A stretch of DNA of 64,000 bases from Mycobacterium sp. URHD0025 (lineage in GTDB: Bacteria; Actinomycetota; Actinomycetes; Mycobacteriales; Mycobacteriaceae): assembly GCF_000426065.1 (NCBI RefSeq), contig NZ_AUEQ01000017.1:62001-126000 (forward strand), given 5' to 3'. Position numbers and translations under genes: made by a program. Numbering within the stretch: the first letter of the stretch is position 1; every line of letters starts with the position of its first letter. Shown here in pieces: positions 34,936 to 43,048 of the stretch. The notes beneath the pieces are model-generated. The model did not search any database. It was not told where the DNA came from and saw only the letters and a list, made by a program, of their open reading frames with translations.

Positions 34936-37164
34936 ATGACAACACGGAAGTTCACCCCGACGATCAAGCGGGGCCCGCGGCTGACACCGGGTGAGATCAA
35001 TGTCGCCCCACCGGATGACCTCGGAATCGAGATCCCGCCGTCGGGCATGCAGAAGGCCATGCCATGGGTCATGGGCGGCTGCATGCTCGGCATGATCTCG
35101 ATCATGATCTTCACCGGGGTGCGTCAGCTGTCCCCATACATGCTGATGATGCCGCTGATGATGATCATGGGCACCGTCGGTTTCATGGGCAGCGGTGGAG
35201 GTGGCGGCAAGAAGGTCCCCGAGATCAACGCCGACCGCAAGGAGTATCTGCGTTATCTGGCCGGTCTGCGTACCCGCGTGACGTCGTCGGCCTCGGCTCA
35301 GGTGGCGTTCTTCGGTTACCACGCACCGAATCCCGACGATCTGTTGTCAATCATCGGTACCCACCGACAGTGGTCGCGCCAGGCCAACTCGGACTTCTAC
35401 GCTGCCACACGTATCGGCATCGGTGCCGAGATCGCGGTGGACCGCCTGCTCAAACCGAACACCAGTGGCGACCTGGCCGGCCCGCAGGGCGCGCCGCAAC
35501 CACACTTGGAGCCGGTCAGCCACATGTGGGTGACGAAGTTCCTTCGCACCCACGGCCTGATCCACGATTGCCCCAAACTCGTTCAGCTGCGGACATTTCC
35601 GACCATCGCGGTGGGTGGGGATCTCGCCGGCGCCTCGGGGCTGCTGACCGCGATGATCTGCCATCTAGCGGTGTTCCATCCGCCAGACCTGCTGCAGATC
35701 CGGGTGCTCACCGACAACCCGGAGGATCCGAACTGGTCGTGGCTCAAGTGGTTGCCGCATGTGCAGCATCAGACCGATACGGACGCGGCGGGGCCCACTC
35801 GACTGGTGTACACCCGTCCCGACGGCCTCAGTGACCTGACTGCCCGTGGTCCGCACAGCGCCGACGCCGCCCCTGGTGGGCCGTACGTGATCGTGGTGGA
35901 CCTCACCGGCGGTAAGGCCGGTTTCCCGGTGGATGGCCGGGCCGGGGTTACGGTCCTGACTCTGGGCAATCACCGTGGGTCCGCTTATCGATTGCGAGTC
36001 GATGCAGACGGAACCGCAGACGACAAACTGCCGAACCAGAACTACCGCGAGGTGACGCGGGTTGTCGATCGGATGACGCCGGCGCAGGCTGGTCGGGTCG
36101 CCCGCAAACTCGCGGGCTGGTCGATCACCGGCACGATCATCGACAAGAACGTCCGGGTACAGAAGAAGGTGTCCACGGAGTGGCACCATCTGGTCGGCGC
36201 CAAGTCGGTGGAAGAGGTCGTGCCGGCACGGTGGCGGATGTTCGCCGACACCGACCGAGACCGACTCAGGATCCCGTTCGGTCATGAGCTCAAGTCGGGC
36301 GAGATCATGCATCTCGATATCAAGGAAGGCGCCGAGTTCGGTGCGGGCCCGCACGGCATGCTCATCGGTACGACTGGTTCAGGTAAGTCGGAGTTCCTGC
36401 GCACCCTGATCCTGTCATTGGTGGCTACTCACCACCCCGACCAGATCAACCTGCTGCTCACCGACTTCAAGGGCGGTTCCACCTTTCTGGGTATGGAGAA
36501 GCTGCCGCATACCGCGGCCGTCGTCACCAACATGGAGGAGGAGGCCGAACTCGTCGGGCGTATGGGCGAAGTGCTCACCGGTGAGCTCGACCGGCGTCAG
36601 TCGATCCTGCGACAGGCCGGCATACAGGTGGGCGCCGCGGGTGCCCTCTCAGGCGTGGCCGAGTACGAGAAGCACCGCGAGCGTGGTGCCGACCTGCCGC
36701 CGCTGCCGACCTTGTTCGTCGTGGTCGACGAGTTCGCCGAGCTGCTGCAGAACCATCCGGACTTCATCCAGTTGTTCGACCGGATCTGCCGGGTCGGCCG
36801 CTCGCTGCGCGTGCACCTCCTGTTGGCGACACAGTCACTCAATACCGGCGGTGCGCGCATCGACAAGCTCGAGCCCAACTTGACCTACCGAATCGCGTTG
36901 CGCACCACCAGTTCGGCCGAATCCAAGGCGGTGATCGGGACGCCGGAGGCGCAGTACATCACCAACAAGGAGAGCGGTGTCGGATTCCTGCGCGTGGGTA
37001 TGGAGGACCCGGTGAAATTCCGGAGCGTCTACACGGGCAACAACTACGTGCCCGCGCTGGAGGAGTCCGCCGACGGTGACGCCAAGCCACGGGCGAAGCG
37101 TCAGGCCCGGGTTCGGATCCACCAGTTCACTACCACTCCGATTTTCGATACGGCGGTGAACTGA
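34936..37164 (+). CDS. eccCa1: ESX-1 FtsK/SpoIIIE ATPase subunit EccCa1
   Basis: A 742-residue protein from ATG 34936 (MTTRKFTPTIKRGPRLTPGE), identical in plan to the M. tuberculosis N-terminus; an earlier GTG frame to 34816 is an artefact inside eccB1. Two membrane helices (about 37-57 and 64-84), a DUF/stalk domain and one FtsK-type ATPase with Walker A GTTGSGKS (about 478-485) and Walker B LFVVVDEF follow. It is the membrane half of the split EccC motor and joins EccCb1 for substrate engagement. Stop and the eccCb1 start are one base apart. Confidence 0.96.
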   Translation: MTTRKFTPTIKRGPRLTPGEINVAPPDDLGIEIPPSGMQKAMPWVMGGCMLGMISIMIFTGVRQLSPYMLMMPLMMIMGTVGFMGSGGGGGKKVPEINADRKEYLRYLAGLRTRVTSSASAQVAFFGYHAPNPDDLLSIIGTHRQWSRQANSDFYAATRIGIGAEIAVDRLLKPNTSGDLAGPQGAPQPHLEPVSHMWVTKFLRTHGLIHDCPKLVQLRTFPTIAVGGDLAGASGLLTAMICHLAVFHPPDLLQIRVLTDNPEDPNWSWLKWLPHVQHQTDTDAAGPTRLVYTRPDGLSDLTARGPHSADAAPGGPYVIVVDLTGGKAGFPVDGRAGVTVLTLGNHRGSAYRLRVDADGTADDKLPNQNYREVTRVVDRMTPAQAGRVARKLAGWSITGTIIDKNVRVQKKVSTEWHHLVGAKSVEEVVPARWRMFADTDRDRLRIPFGHELKSGEIMHLDIKEGAEFGAGPHGMLIGTTGSGKSEFLRTLILSLVATHHPDQINLLLTDFKGGSTFLGMEKLPHTAAVVTNMEEEAELVGRMGEVLTGELDRRQSILRQAGIQVGAAGALSGVAEYEKHRERGADLPPLPTLFVVVDEFAELLQNHPDFIQLFDRICRVGRSLRVHLLLATQSLNTGGARIDKLEPNLTYRIALRTTSSAESKAVIGTPEAQYITNKESGVGFLRVGMEDPVKFRSVYTGNNYVPALEESADGDAKPRAKRQARVRIHQFTTTPIFDTAVN

Positions 37165-37165
37165 G

Positions 37166-38938
37166 ATGAGTACAGATGCCGAACCCAGGGTGCTGCGCGA
37201 GGTGGTCCTCGGTCAGCTGGGCACCGGTGAGAGCCGCGCGTACAAGATGTGGTTGCCGCCGCTGACCGATCCGACGCCCGTCAATGAACTGATCGAGCGT
37301 GACTACCAACGCCAGCCGCTGCGCTTCGCTCTGGGAATCATGGATGAGCCGCGCCGGCACCGGCAGGACATCTGGGGCGTCGACGTTTCGGCGGCCGGCG
37401 GCAACATCGCGATTGGCGGTGCACCACAGACCGGCAAGTCGACCTTCCTGCAGACCCTGATGCTCTCGGCCGCGGCCACCCATAGCCCTCGCGACGTGCA
37501 GTTCTACTGCATCGACCTCGGCGGTGGTGGTCTCATGTACATCGAGGGCCTGCCGCACGTCGGCGGCGTGGCCACCCGCGCCGAACCGGACCGGGTCAAC
37601 CGCGTAGTGGCCGAGGTCAAGGCTGTGCTGAGGGCCCGTGAGCAGGTGTTCAAGGAATACCGCGTGGGTTCGATCTCGGCCTATCGCGCGATGCGCGACG
37701 ATCCGAACAATCCGGCCGCGCAAGACCCGTTCGGCGACGTCTTCCTGGTGATCGACGGGTGGCCGGCATTCGCGTCCGAGTTCCCCGACCTCGAACCCGC
37801 GGTCCAGGATTTGGCCGGTCAGGGTCTGGCCTACGGCGTGCATGTCATCATCTCCACACCGCGGTGGACCGAGCTGAAATCACGCGTGCGTGACTACCTG
37901 GGCACCAAGCTGGAGTTCCGCCTCGGTGACGTCAACGAAACGCAGATCGACCGAATCACCCGGGAGATCCCGGCCAACCGCCCTGGCCGGGCCGTGTCCC
38001 TGGAGAAGCACCACCTGATGATCGGTGTTCCCCGCCTGGACGGCGTGCACAGTGCCGAGAACATAGTGGAGGCCATCACGGCGGGTGTGGAGCAGGTGGC
38101 GGCCCGCCACACTGATCAGGCACCGCAGGTGCGGGTGCTACCGGAGCGGATCTACCTGCATCAGCTCGACCCCAATCCGCCGGGACCCGACGCCGATTAC
38201 CGGACCCGCTGGCAGGTGCCGCTCGGTGTGCGGGAGTCCGATCTCACCGTCGCGTACAACCCGATGTATACGACTCCGCACCAGCTGATCTTCGGTGCTC
38301 CCAAGTCGGGCAAGACCACCATCTTGCAAGCGATCGCGAAGGCGATCTGCAGTCGCAATACCCCCGACCAGGTGCGATTCATGCTTGCCGATTATCGATC
38401 GGGACTGCTCGACGCAGTACCCGACTCGCATCTGCTCCTCGCCGGCGCGATCAACCGCAACAGTGCCTCGCTGGAAGAGTCCATCAAGGCACTGGCCTTC
38501 AATCTGCAGAAGCGGCTGCCCCCACCCGACCTGACCACCGCGCAATTGCGGGCCCGGTCCTGGTGGACCGGTCCTGACATCGTGCTGTTGGTCGATGACT
38601 GGCACATGATCGTCGCCGCATCCGGCATGATGTCGCCGATGGCGCCGCTGGGCCCGCTGTTGCCTGCGGCCGCCGATATCGGTCTGCACATCATCGTGAC
38701 GTGTCAGATGAGCCAAGCCCACCGGGCCACGATGGACAAGTTCGTCGGCAGCGCCTACGGCGCGGGTTCGCCCACATTGTTCTTGTCGGGCGAGAAGAAC
38801 GACTTCCCGTCGCGGGAGATCATCGTCAAGAAAAGGCCACCTGGCCAGGCATTCATGGTTTCACCGGATGGCAAGGAAGTCATTCAGGCGGCGTATGTCG
38901 ATCCGCCCGAAGAAGAAGTGTTCGCACCACCCCAATAG
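37166..38938 (+). CDS. eccCb1: ESX-1 FtsK/SpoIIIE ATPase subunit EccCb1
   Basis: A 590-residue soluble protein with two FtsK-like ATPase domains. The first Walker A is GAPQTGKS near 85, the second GAPKSGKT near 377; Walker B regions read VFLVIDGW and IVLLVDDW. The last ATPase domain binds the C-terminal signal of EsxB, which drives motor assembly. Length matches the family (591 in M. tuberculosis). It closes the first transcription block; PE35 follows after 158 nt. Confidence 0.96.
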   Translation: MSTDAEPRVLREVVLGQLGTGESRAYKMWLPPLTDPTPVNELIERDYQRQPLRFALGIMDEPRRHRQDIWGVDVSAAGGNIAIGGAPQTGKSTFLQTLMLSAAATHSPRDVQFYCIDLGGGGLMYIEGLPHVGGVATRAEPDRVNRVVAEVKAVLRAREQVFKEYRVGSISAYRAMRDDPNNPAAQDPFGDVFLVIDGWPAFASEFPDLEPAVQDLAGQGLAYGVHVIISTPRWTELKSRVRDYLGTKLEFRLGDVNETQIDRITREIPANRPGRAVSLEKHHLMIGVPRLDGVHSAENIVEAITAGVEQVAARHTDQAPQVRVLPERIYLHQLDPNPPGPDADYRTRWQVPLGVRESDLTVAYNPMYTTPHQLIFGAPKSGKTTILQAIAKAICSRNTPDQVRFMLADYRSGLLDAVPDSHLLLAGAINRNSASLEESIKALAFNLQKRLPPPDLTTAQLRARSWWTGPDIVLLVDDWHMIVAASGMMSPMAPLGPLLPAAADIGLHIIVTCQMSQAHRATMDKFVGSAYGAGSPTLFLSGEKNDFPSREIIVKKRPPGQAFMVSPDGKEVIQAAYVDPPEEEVFAPPQ

Positions 38939-38944
38939 GGCAGT

Positions 38945-38950
38945 TAGTAT
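38945..38950 (+). promoter_or_regulatory. Candidate -10 for the pe35-ppe68-esxBA block
   Basis: TAGTAT lies a few bases after the eccCb1 stop, in a 158-nt gap before pe35. No clear -35 is seen. An internal promoter here would let substrates be made above the level of the machine. Confidence 0.3.
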
Positions 38951-39096
38951 TTATCCAACGCACTCAGCAACGCTGGCGGCGGCCCGCCAGCAAAGGGATC
39001 GGGGGACAGATTCCTTGGCGACTTGGCAAACTCTCTGCCACGTCGCATTTGGGTGCGCGTCCCTGGTTTTTCCAACCGACACAGGGGAGCAAGCAA

Positions 39097-39390
39097 ATGC
39101 AACCGTTGATGCACAATCCGGCCGTCGAAGGTGTTGCGGCACAGGTGATCGCAAACGCCGCCCGGGGACTGGCCGGCGGTACCACCGCCTCGGCCGCCGT
39201 CACCGCTCTGGTTCCGGCCGGGGTCGACGAGGTCTCGGTGATGGCCGCCGCTGCCTTCGCCAGCGAAGGGGTCGAGGCTTTGGCGGTGAACTCGTTCGCT
39301 CAGGAGGAACTGGCACGGGCGGGCGCCGCGTACTTGGAGTCTTCAGCGATGTACACCGCAGTCGACACAGCCAACGCCACCACTCTTTAG
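39097..39390 (+). CDS. pe35: PE-family protein PE35
   Basis: A 97-residue two-helix protein from ATG 39097 (GGGGAG ribosome site); the frame extends upstream to 38701 but that part is out-of-context sequence inside eccCb1. The PE-domain pattern is AQVIANAARGLAGGTTASAAVTALVPAGVDEVSVMAAAAFASEGVEAL, with a C-terminal Y-rich part (YLESSAMYTAVD). The Pro-Glu pair of classical PE proteins is not present at the N-terminus, as in the M. tuberculosis PE35. It forms a heterodimer with PPE68, whose gene follows after 35 nt. Confidence 0.9.
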   Translation: MQPLMHNPAVEGVAAQVIANAARGLAGGTTASAAVTALVPAGVDEVSVMAAAAFASEGVEALAVNSFAQEELARAGAAYLESSAMYTAVDTANATTL

Positions 39391-39425
39391 TCGAAACGAT
39401 TCGTCAGAGTTAGGGTCTCCCAGCA

Positions 39426-40739
39426 ATGGTCGCCGTACCGCCCGTTCCGCCGACCTGGTTCGCGATGCCGCCAGAGCTCAACACCGCGCGCCTGATGTGC
39501 GGAGCCGGCCCGGCGCCGATGCTCCAGGCGGCAGCAGGTTGGGAAGGGCTGGCGATACTGCTGGAGACCCAGGCGGACGAACTGGCCGCGGCGCTGAGCA
39601 ACTTGACTTCGGTGTGGAGTGGAACGGCGAGTGAACGTGCCGTCTCTGCGACGATGCCGATGATCATGTGGTTGCGGACCATGGTGATGCAGGCACAGAA
39701 GCGGGCCTTGCAGGCGGGCGCTCAGGCGAGTTCGTATTCGCTGGCCCTGTCGACGACGCCGCCGATTCCGGAGATCGAGCAGAACCACGTCACTCACGGC
39801 GTCCTGGAGGCCACCAACTTTCTGGGTATCAACACGATGCCGATCGGATTGAACGAGACCGACTACTTCGTGCGGATGTGGAATCAGGCTGCCGGAGCGA
39901 TGGAGGCGTATCACGCCGAAACCACCGTCAACCTGCTGTTCGAGCCCTTCATGCCAATGAAGCCGATCGTGATACCCGGCGTTGGCGAGACAGGTGTGGC
40001 GGCGGCTCTCGCGAGCATCGCACCGGGCACCGCCGCGGGGCTGATTCGCAACGCCGCGATCGAGGGCGTCAGCGCAGCGGCCACGATCGAACAGGTGGGT
40101 ATGGCTGCGGGCGGTGCGGCGGCTCAGGCCAACCTGGCCGAACAGCGGGCGGTCAGCGTGGCACAGAAGGGCGAGAACGCCGCACAGCAGGACAAGAATC
40201 CAACGCAGCAAAACCCCATGCAGCAGGGAATGCAGATGGCCATGCAGATGGGGCAGCAGGCAGGGCAGATCGCGGGGCAGATCCCTCAGATGCTGCAAAG
40301 TTCGATGCAGACGCTGACACAGCCGCTGCAGCAGGCCACCCAGATGGTGAGCCAATTCAGCAGCATGGGTAGCCAATCGGGCATGCAGTCGGGGTTGATG
40401 GGAGCGTCTCCGTTCTCGAATCATCCGCTGGCCGGGGGCGCGGGCCCGAGTTCGGGGGCCGGTCTGGTGCGTGCGGCGTCGTTGCCCGGTGCAGGCGGCA
40501 CTCCGGCACGAACACCCCTGATATCCAGCATGTTGGGTATCAGCGGTGAGGCAAAGCCGGTTCCCATGGGCGCGGCCGGTGGTGGAAGTGGTCCATTAGC
40601 ACCGGTTGGTGCCGGTGGCGGCGGTGGGCCTATGACCCATGCCAACAAGGGCAAGACCGAAGGGAAGACGAAGGACGCGCTGGTCTCTCCGACCGCGCTG
40701 ACATACAACGACGATGACGATGAAGGCGACGACTGGTGA
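39426..40739 (+). CDS. ppe68: PPE-family protein PPE68
   Basis: A 437-residue protein with a PPE domain (about 1-175): WFAMPPELNTARLMCGAGPAPML, VWSGTASERA (WxG turn), FLGINTMPIGLNETDYFVRMWNQAAGAMEAY. A Gln/Met/Ala-rich middle region and a Gly/Pro-rich acidic C-terminus (DDDDEGDDW) follow. The partner is PE35, and EspG1 should bind the tip of its PPE domain. The start ATG 39426 is immediately inside the pe35 stop context. esxB follows after 92 nt. Confidence 0.94.
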   Translation: MVAVPPVPPTWFAMPPELNTARLMCGAGPAPMLQAAAGWEGLAILLETQADELAAALSNLTSVWSGTASERAVSATMPMIMWLRTMVMQAQKRALQAGAQASSYSLALSTTPPIPEIEQNHVTHGVLEATNFLGINTMPIGLNETDYFVRMWNQAAGAMEAYHAETTVNLLFEPFMPMKPIVIPGVGETGVAAALASIAPGTAAGLIRNAAIEGVSAAATIEQVGMAAGGAAAQANLAEQRAVSVAQKGENAAQQDKNPTQQNPMQQGMQMAMQMGQQAGQIAGQIPQMLQSSMQTLTQPLQQATQMVSQFSSMGSQSGMQSGLMGASPFSNHPLAGGAGPSSGAGLVRAASLPGAGGTPARTPLISSMLGISGEAKPVPMGAAGGGSGPLAPVGAGGGGGPMTHANKGKTEGKTKDALVSPTALTYNDDDDEGDDW

Positions 40740-40831
40740 TTCGTCGACCAGCAACAGACTTTCCGGCCGAGGGGCTGGGAGACTCACCAAAGATCTGGTG
40801 AGGACACAGGGAAATAAAGGGGAAATCCACA

Positions 40832-41143
40832 ATGAGCATGCCAGGTTTGACTGCAGATCCTGCCGTCCTCGCCAAAGAGGCGAGTAACTTCGAGCGAATT
40901 GCCGGCGAGCTGAACACGGTGATGCACCGCGTTGACCAGATTGGCGCACAACTCAGCGCCAATTTGAAAGGCGCGGCGGGTACGGCCGCTCACAGCGCGG
41001 TGATCCGTTTCCAAGAGGCAGCGACGAAGGTGAACACCGAGCTTGACGAGATATCAAGCAACATCGGTGTCACCGGCACGGATTACGTGGGAACGGACGA
41101 CGACCAGGCCTCAGCTTTGGGTTCCACAGTCAATATGTGGTGA
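40832..41143 (+). CDS. esxB: EsxB (CFP-10), WXG motif lacking Trp
   Basis: A 103-residue two-helix secreted protein. ANFERIAG-like NFERIAGELN, GAAGTAAHSAVIRFQEAATKVNTELDEISSNI and a C-terminal Y-x-x-x-D/E secretion signal (YVGTDDD) identify EsxB. The WXG turn reads N-L-K-G (Leu45 instead of Trp), which is unusual, but EsxB of M. smegmatis, as I recall it, also lacks this Trp. It forms a heterodimer with EsxA, encoded 57 nt downstream, and its C-terminal tail should engage EccCb1. Confidence 0.95.
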   Translation: MSMPGLTADPAVLAKEASNFERIAGELNTVMHRVDQIGAQLSANLKGAAGTAAHSAVIRFQEAATKVNTELDEISSNIGVTGTDYVGTDDDQASALGSTVNMW

Positions 41144-41200
41144 CACCAACCTCAGACCAACTCATTTTCAATCGACGACCATCAACTTAGGAGAGATCAC

Positions 41201-41491
41201 ATGAGTGACGGAATTGGTTACAATTTTGCCGGCATTGCCGCGGACGCCGCGGATCTGGGTGCCGCGTCCAGCCAGATGAATAGTCTGCTCGACGAGGGCA
41301 AAGGCTCCATGACCACACTGCAATCGATGTGGGACGGCAGCGGTCAGGCATCCTGGCTGGCGTTGCAGACTCGTTGGGACGCCAACGCGGCTGAGCTGAA
41401 TGCCGCGCTCACGGACCTCGGGCGCGCAATCGAAGAGGCCGGCGCGCAGATGGCTTCGACCGAGGCGAGTGTGACGTCTAGGTTCGGTTAA
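41201..41491 (+). CDS. esxA: EsxA (ESAT-6)
   Basis: A 96-residue WXG100 protein: YNFAGIAADAADLGAASSQMNSLLDEGKGSMTTLQSMWDGSGQASW, with Trp44-Asp-Gly as the WXG turn, then a long second helix ending GAQMASTEASVTSRFG. It is the ESAT-6 homologue and the main ESX-1 substrate with EsxB. AGGAGA precedes ATG 41201. A large hairpin terminator follows the stop, separating it from espI. Confidence 0.96.
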   Translation: MSDGIGYNFAGIAADAADLGAASSQMNSLLDEGKGSMTTLQSMWDGSGQASWLALQTRWDANAAELNAALTDLGRAIEEAGAQMASTEASVTSRFG

Positions 41492-41512
41492 TCGGGCCCG
41501 TGCACACACAGT

Positions 41513-41564
41513 GTGGTGGGCGGGAAGTTCGGACCGTCTGGAGATGGTCGAACCCGCCCACCAC
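41513..41564 (+). terminator. Two-tier hairpin terminator after esxA
   Basis: A 12-bp perfect outer stem GTGGTGGGCGGG (41513-41524) pairs with CCCGCCCACCAC (41553-41564); inside it TTC-GACC/GGTC-GAA makes a second stem with one bulge. It lies 20 nt after the esxA stop and should protect or terminate the esxBA message before espI. Confidence 0.75.
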
Positions 41565-41617
41565 TTGTGCTTGGGTGTAAAGATCTAATTATCTGTTTGA
41601 CTATCTGAGGGGTCCCA

Positions 41618-43048
41618 ATGTCGGCCGACTATGACCGGCTCTTTCATTCGTCGGAACCGGGGAAGCCGGTCGATGACGCCACGGCCATCGTGGACAGAGA
41701 CGCCATCCTGAAGGCCGCCGCTGCCGCGACGCCTCCGCCCCCGCCGGTTGGGGAGCCCAGTGCCACGGACATTCCCGTGGACCCGGCGGCACGTACGGCG
41801 CCCACTCAAACCCAGTCGGCAGCCCAACCGCGGCATGCCGAGACACCGCAGATGCCGGCGCCGATGCCGCAGCCTCCCGCGACCGCGCCGCAGTGGCCGC
41901 AGAACCCGATGCTGCGGGCTCCGCAGCAGCAATTCGGCCCGGGCGCGCGCCATGAGCAGGCTCGCCAGGCGCCTGGGCCAGTTGCGCGCGTTGCGCCCGG
42001 TCCAGCGCCGTCGCAGTTCGCTGACATGGATCCCGAGATCAGTGGCGCGTGGCGAGCGGGGCAGGCCATTCCGACTCCGGCCGCCCCCGGTCCGACCTCG
42101 GCGGCGACGATGGGCAACCACCGCGCGATTGACGCGCTGTCGCACGTCGGTGTGAAGACCGGTGTGAAGATGCCGTCGCAGCGCGGCTGGCGGCATTGGC
42201 TTTATTTGACGACGCGGATCAATCTCGGTCTGTCGCCTGATGAGGTCTACGAACTTGAGTTGCACAGTCGGATCCGGCGCAACGCCCGCGATTCGTACCA
42301 GATCGGTGTGTTCGGTCTGAAGGGCGGCGTCGGCAAGACCGCCGTCACGGTCGCGCTGGGCTCGGCGATGGCCAAGGTTCGCGGTGACCGCATCCTGGCG
42401 ATCGACGCCGACCCGGACGGTGGCAACCTCGCTGACCGTGCCGGACGCCAGTCGGCGGCGACGATCTCCGACCTGCTGGCCGACCAGGAACTCTCTCGCT
42501 ACAACGACATTCGTGCCTACACGAGCATGAACGGGTCAAACCTCGAGGTGTTGTCGTCGGAGGACTACAGCGGCGCGCAACGTGAGTTCAACGACGAGGA
42601 CTGGAAGAGCGCCACCGCAGTAGTGTCTCGCTACTACAACCTGGTGCTCGCTGACTGCGGTGCCGGGCTGTTCCAGAAGGCTTCTCGCGGAGTGCTTTCC
42701 AGCGTTTCCGGCATGGTCATCGTGGCCAGCGCCTCGATCGACGGGGCCCGACAGGCAGCCATCACCATGGACTGGATGCGCCAGAACGGGTATCAGGATC
42801 TGCTCGGCCGGTCCTGCGTCGTCATCAACCATGTCACGCCGGGCAAGCCGAACGTCGACGTCGAGGATCTGGTGCAGCAATTTGAACGCCACGTGCCTCC
42901 GGGCCGCGTCATCGTGCTGCCCTATGACAAGCACATCGCTGCGGGCACCGAGATCCAGCTCGACCTGCTGAGCGATACGTACCGGCGGCGCGTCACCGAG
43001 CTGGCTGCTGCGCTGTCCGACGATTTCGACAGGCTTGAACGGCGTTGA
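41618..43048 (+). CDS. espI: ESX-1 ATPase EspI
   Basis: A 476-residue protein: N-terminal region rich in Pro/Ala/Gln (about 1-190) and a MinD/ParA-like ATPase (about 225-476) with deviant Walker A KGGVGKT (from Lys235), IDADPDGGNLADR and VLADCGAG. The N-terminus contains DDATAIVD (Thr22), very similar to the TAVV motif of the sensor proteins upstream. EspI regulates ESX-1 in response to ATP level in M. tuberculosis. It is shorter than the 666-residue M. tuberculosis protein in the Pro-rich part. GAGGGG precedes ATG 41618. Its stop overlaps the eccD1 TTG start. Confidence 0.93.
   Translation: MSADYDRLFHSSEPGKPVDDATAIVDRDAILKAAAAATPPPPPVGEPSATDIPVDPAARTAPTQTQSAAQPRHAETPQMPAPMPQPPATAPQWPQNPMLRAPQQQFGPGARHEQARQAPGPVARVAPGPAPSQFADMDPEISGAWRAGQAIPTPAAPGPTSAATMGNHRAIDALSHVGVKTGVKMPSQRGWRHWLYLTTRINLGLSPDEVYELELHSRIRRNARDSYQIGVFGLKGGVGKTAVTVALGSAMAKVRGDRILAIDADPDGGNLADRAGRQSAATISDLLADQELSRYNDIRAYTSMNGSNLEVLSSEDYSGAQREFNDEDWKSATAVVSRYYNLVLADCGAGLFQKASRGVLSSVSGMVIVASASIDGARQAAITMDWMRQNGYQDLLGRSCVVINHVTPGKPNVDVEDLVQQFERHVPPGRVIVLPYDKHIAAGTEIQLDLLSDTYRRRVTELAAALSDDFDRLERR

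Noticed and set aside
38701..39096. Long N-terminal extension of PE35
   Set aside because: The extension is out of frame within eccCb1; ATG 39097 has a good ribosome site and gives the normal PE35 length.
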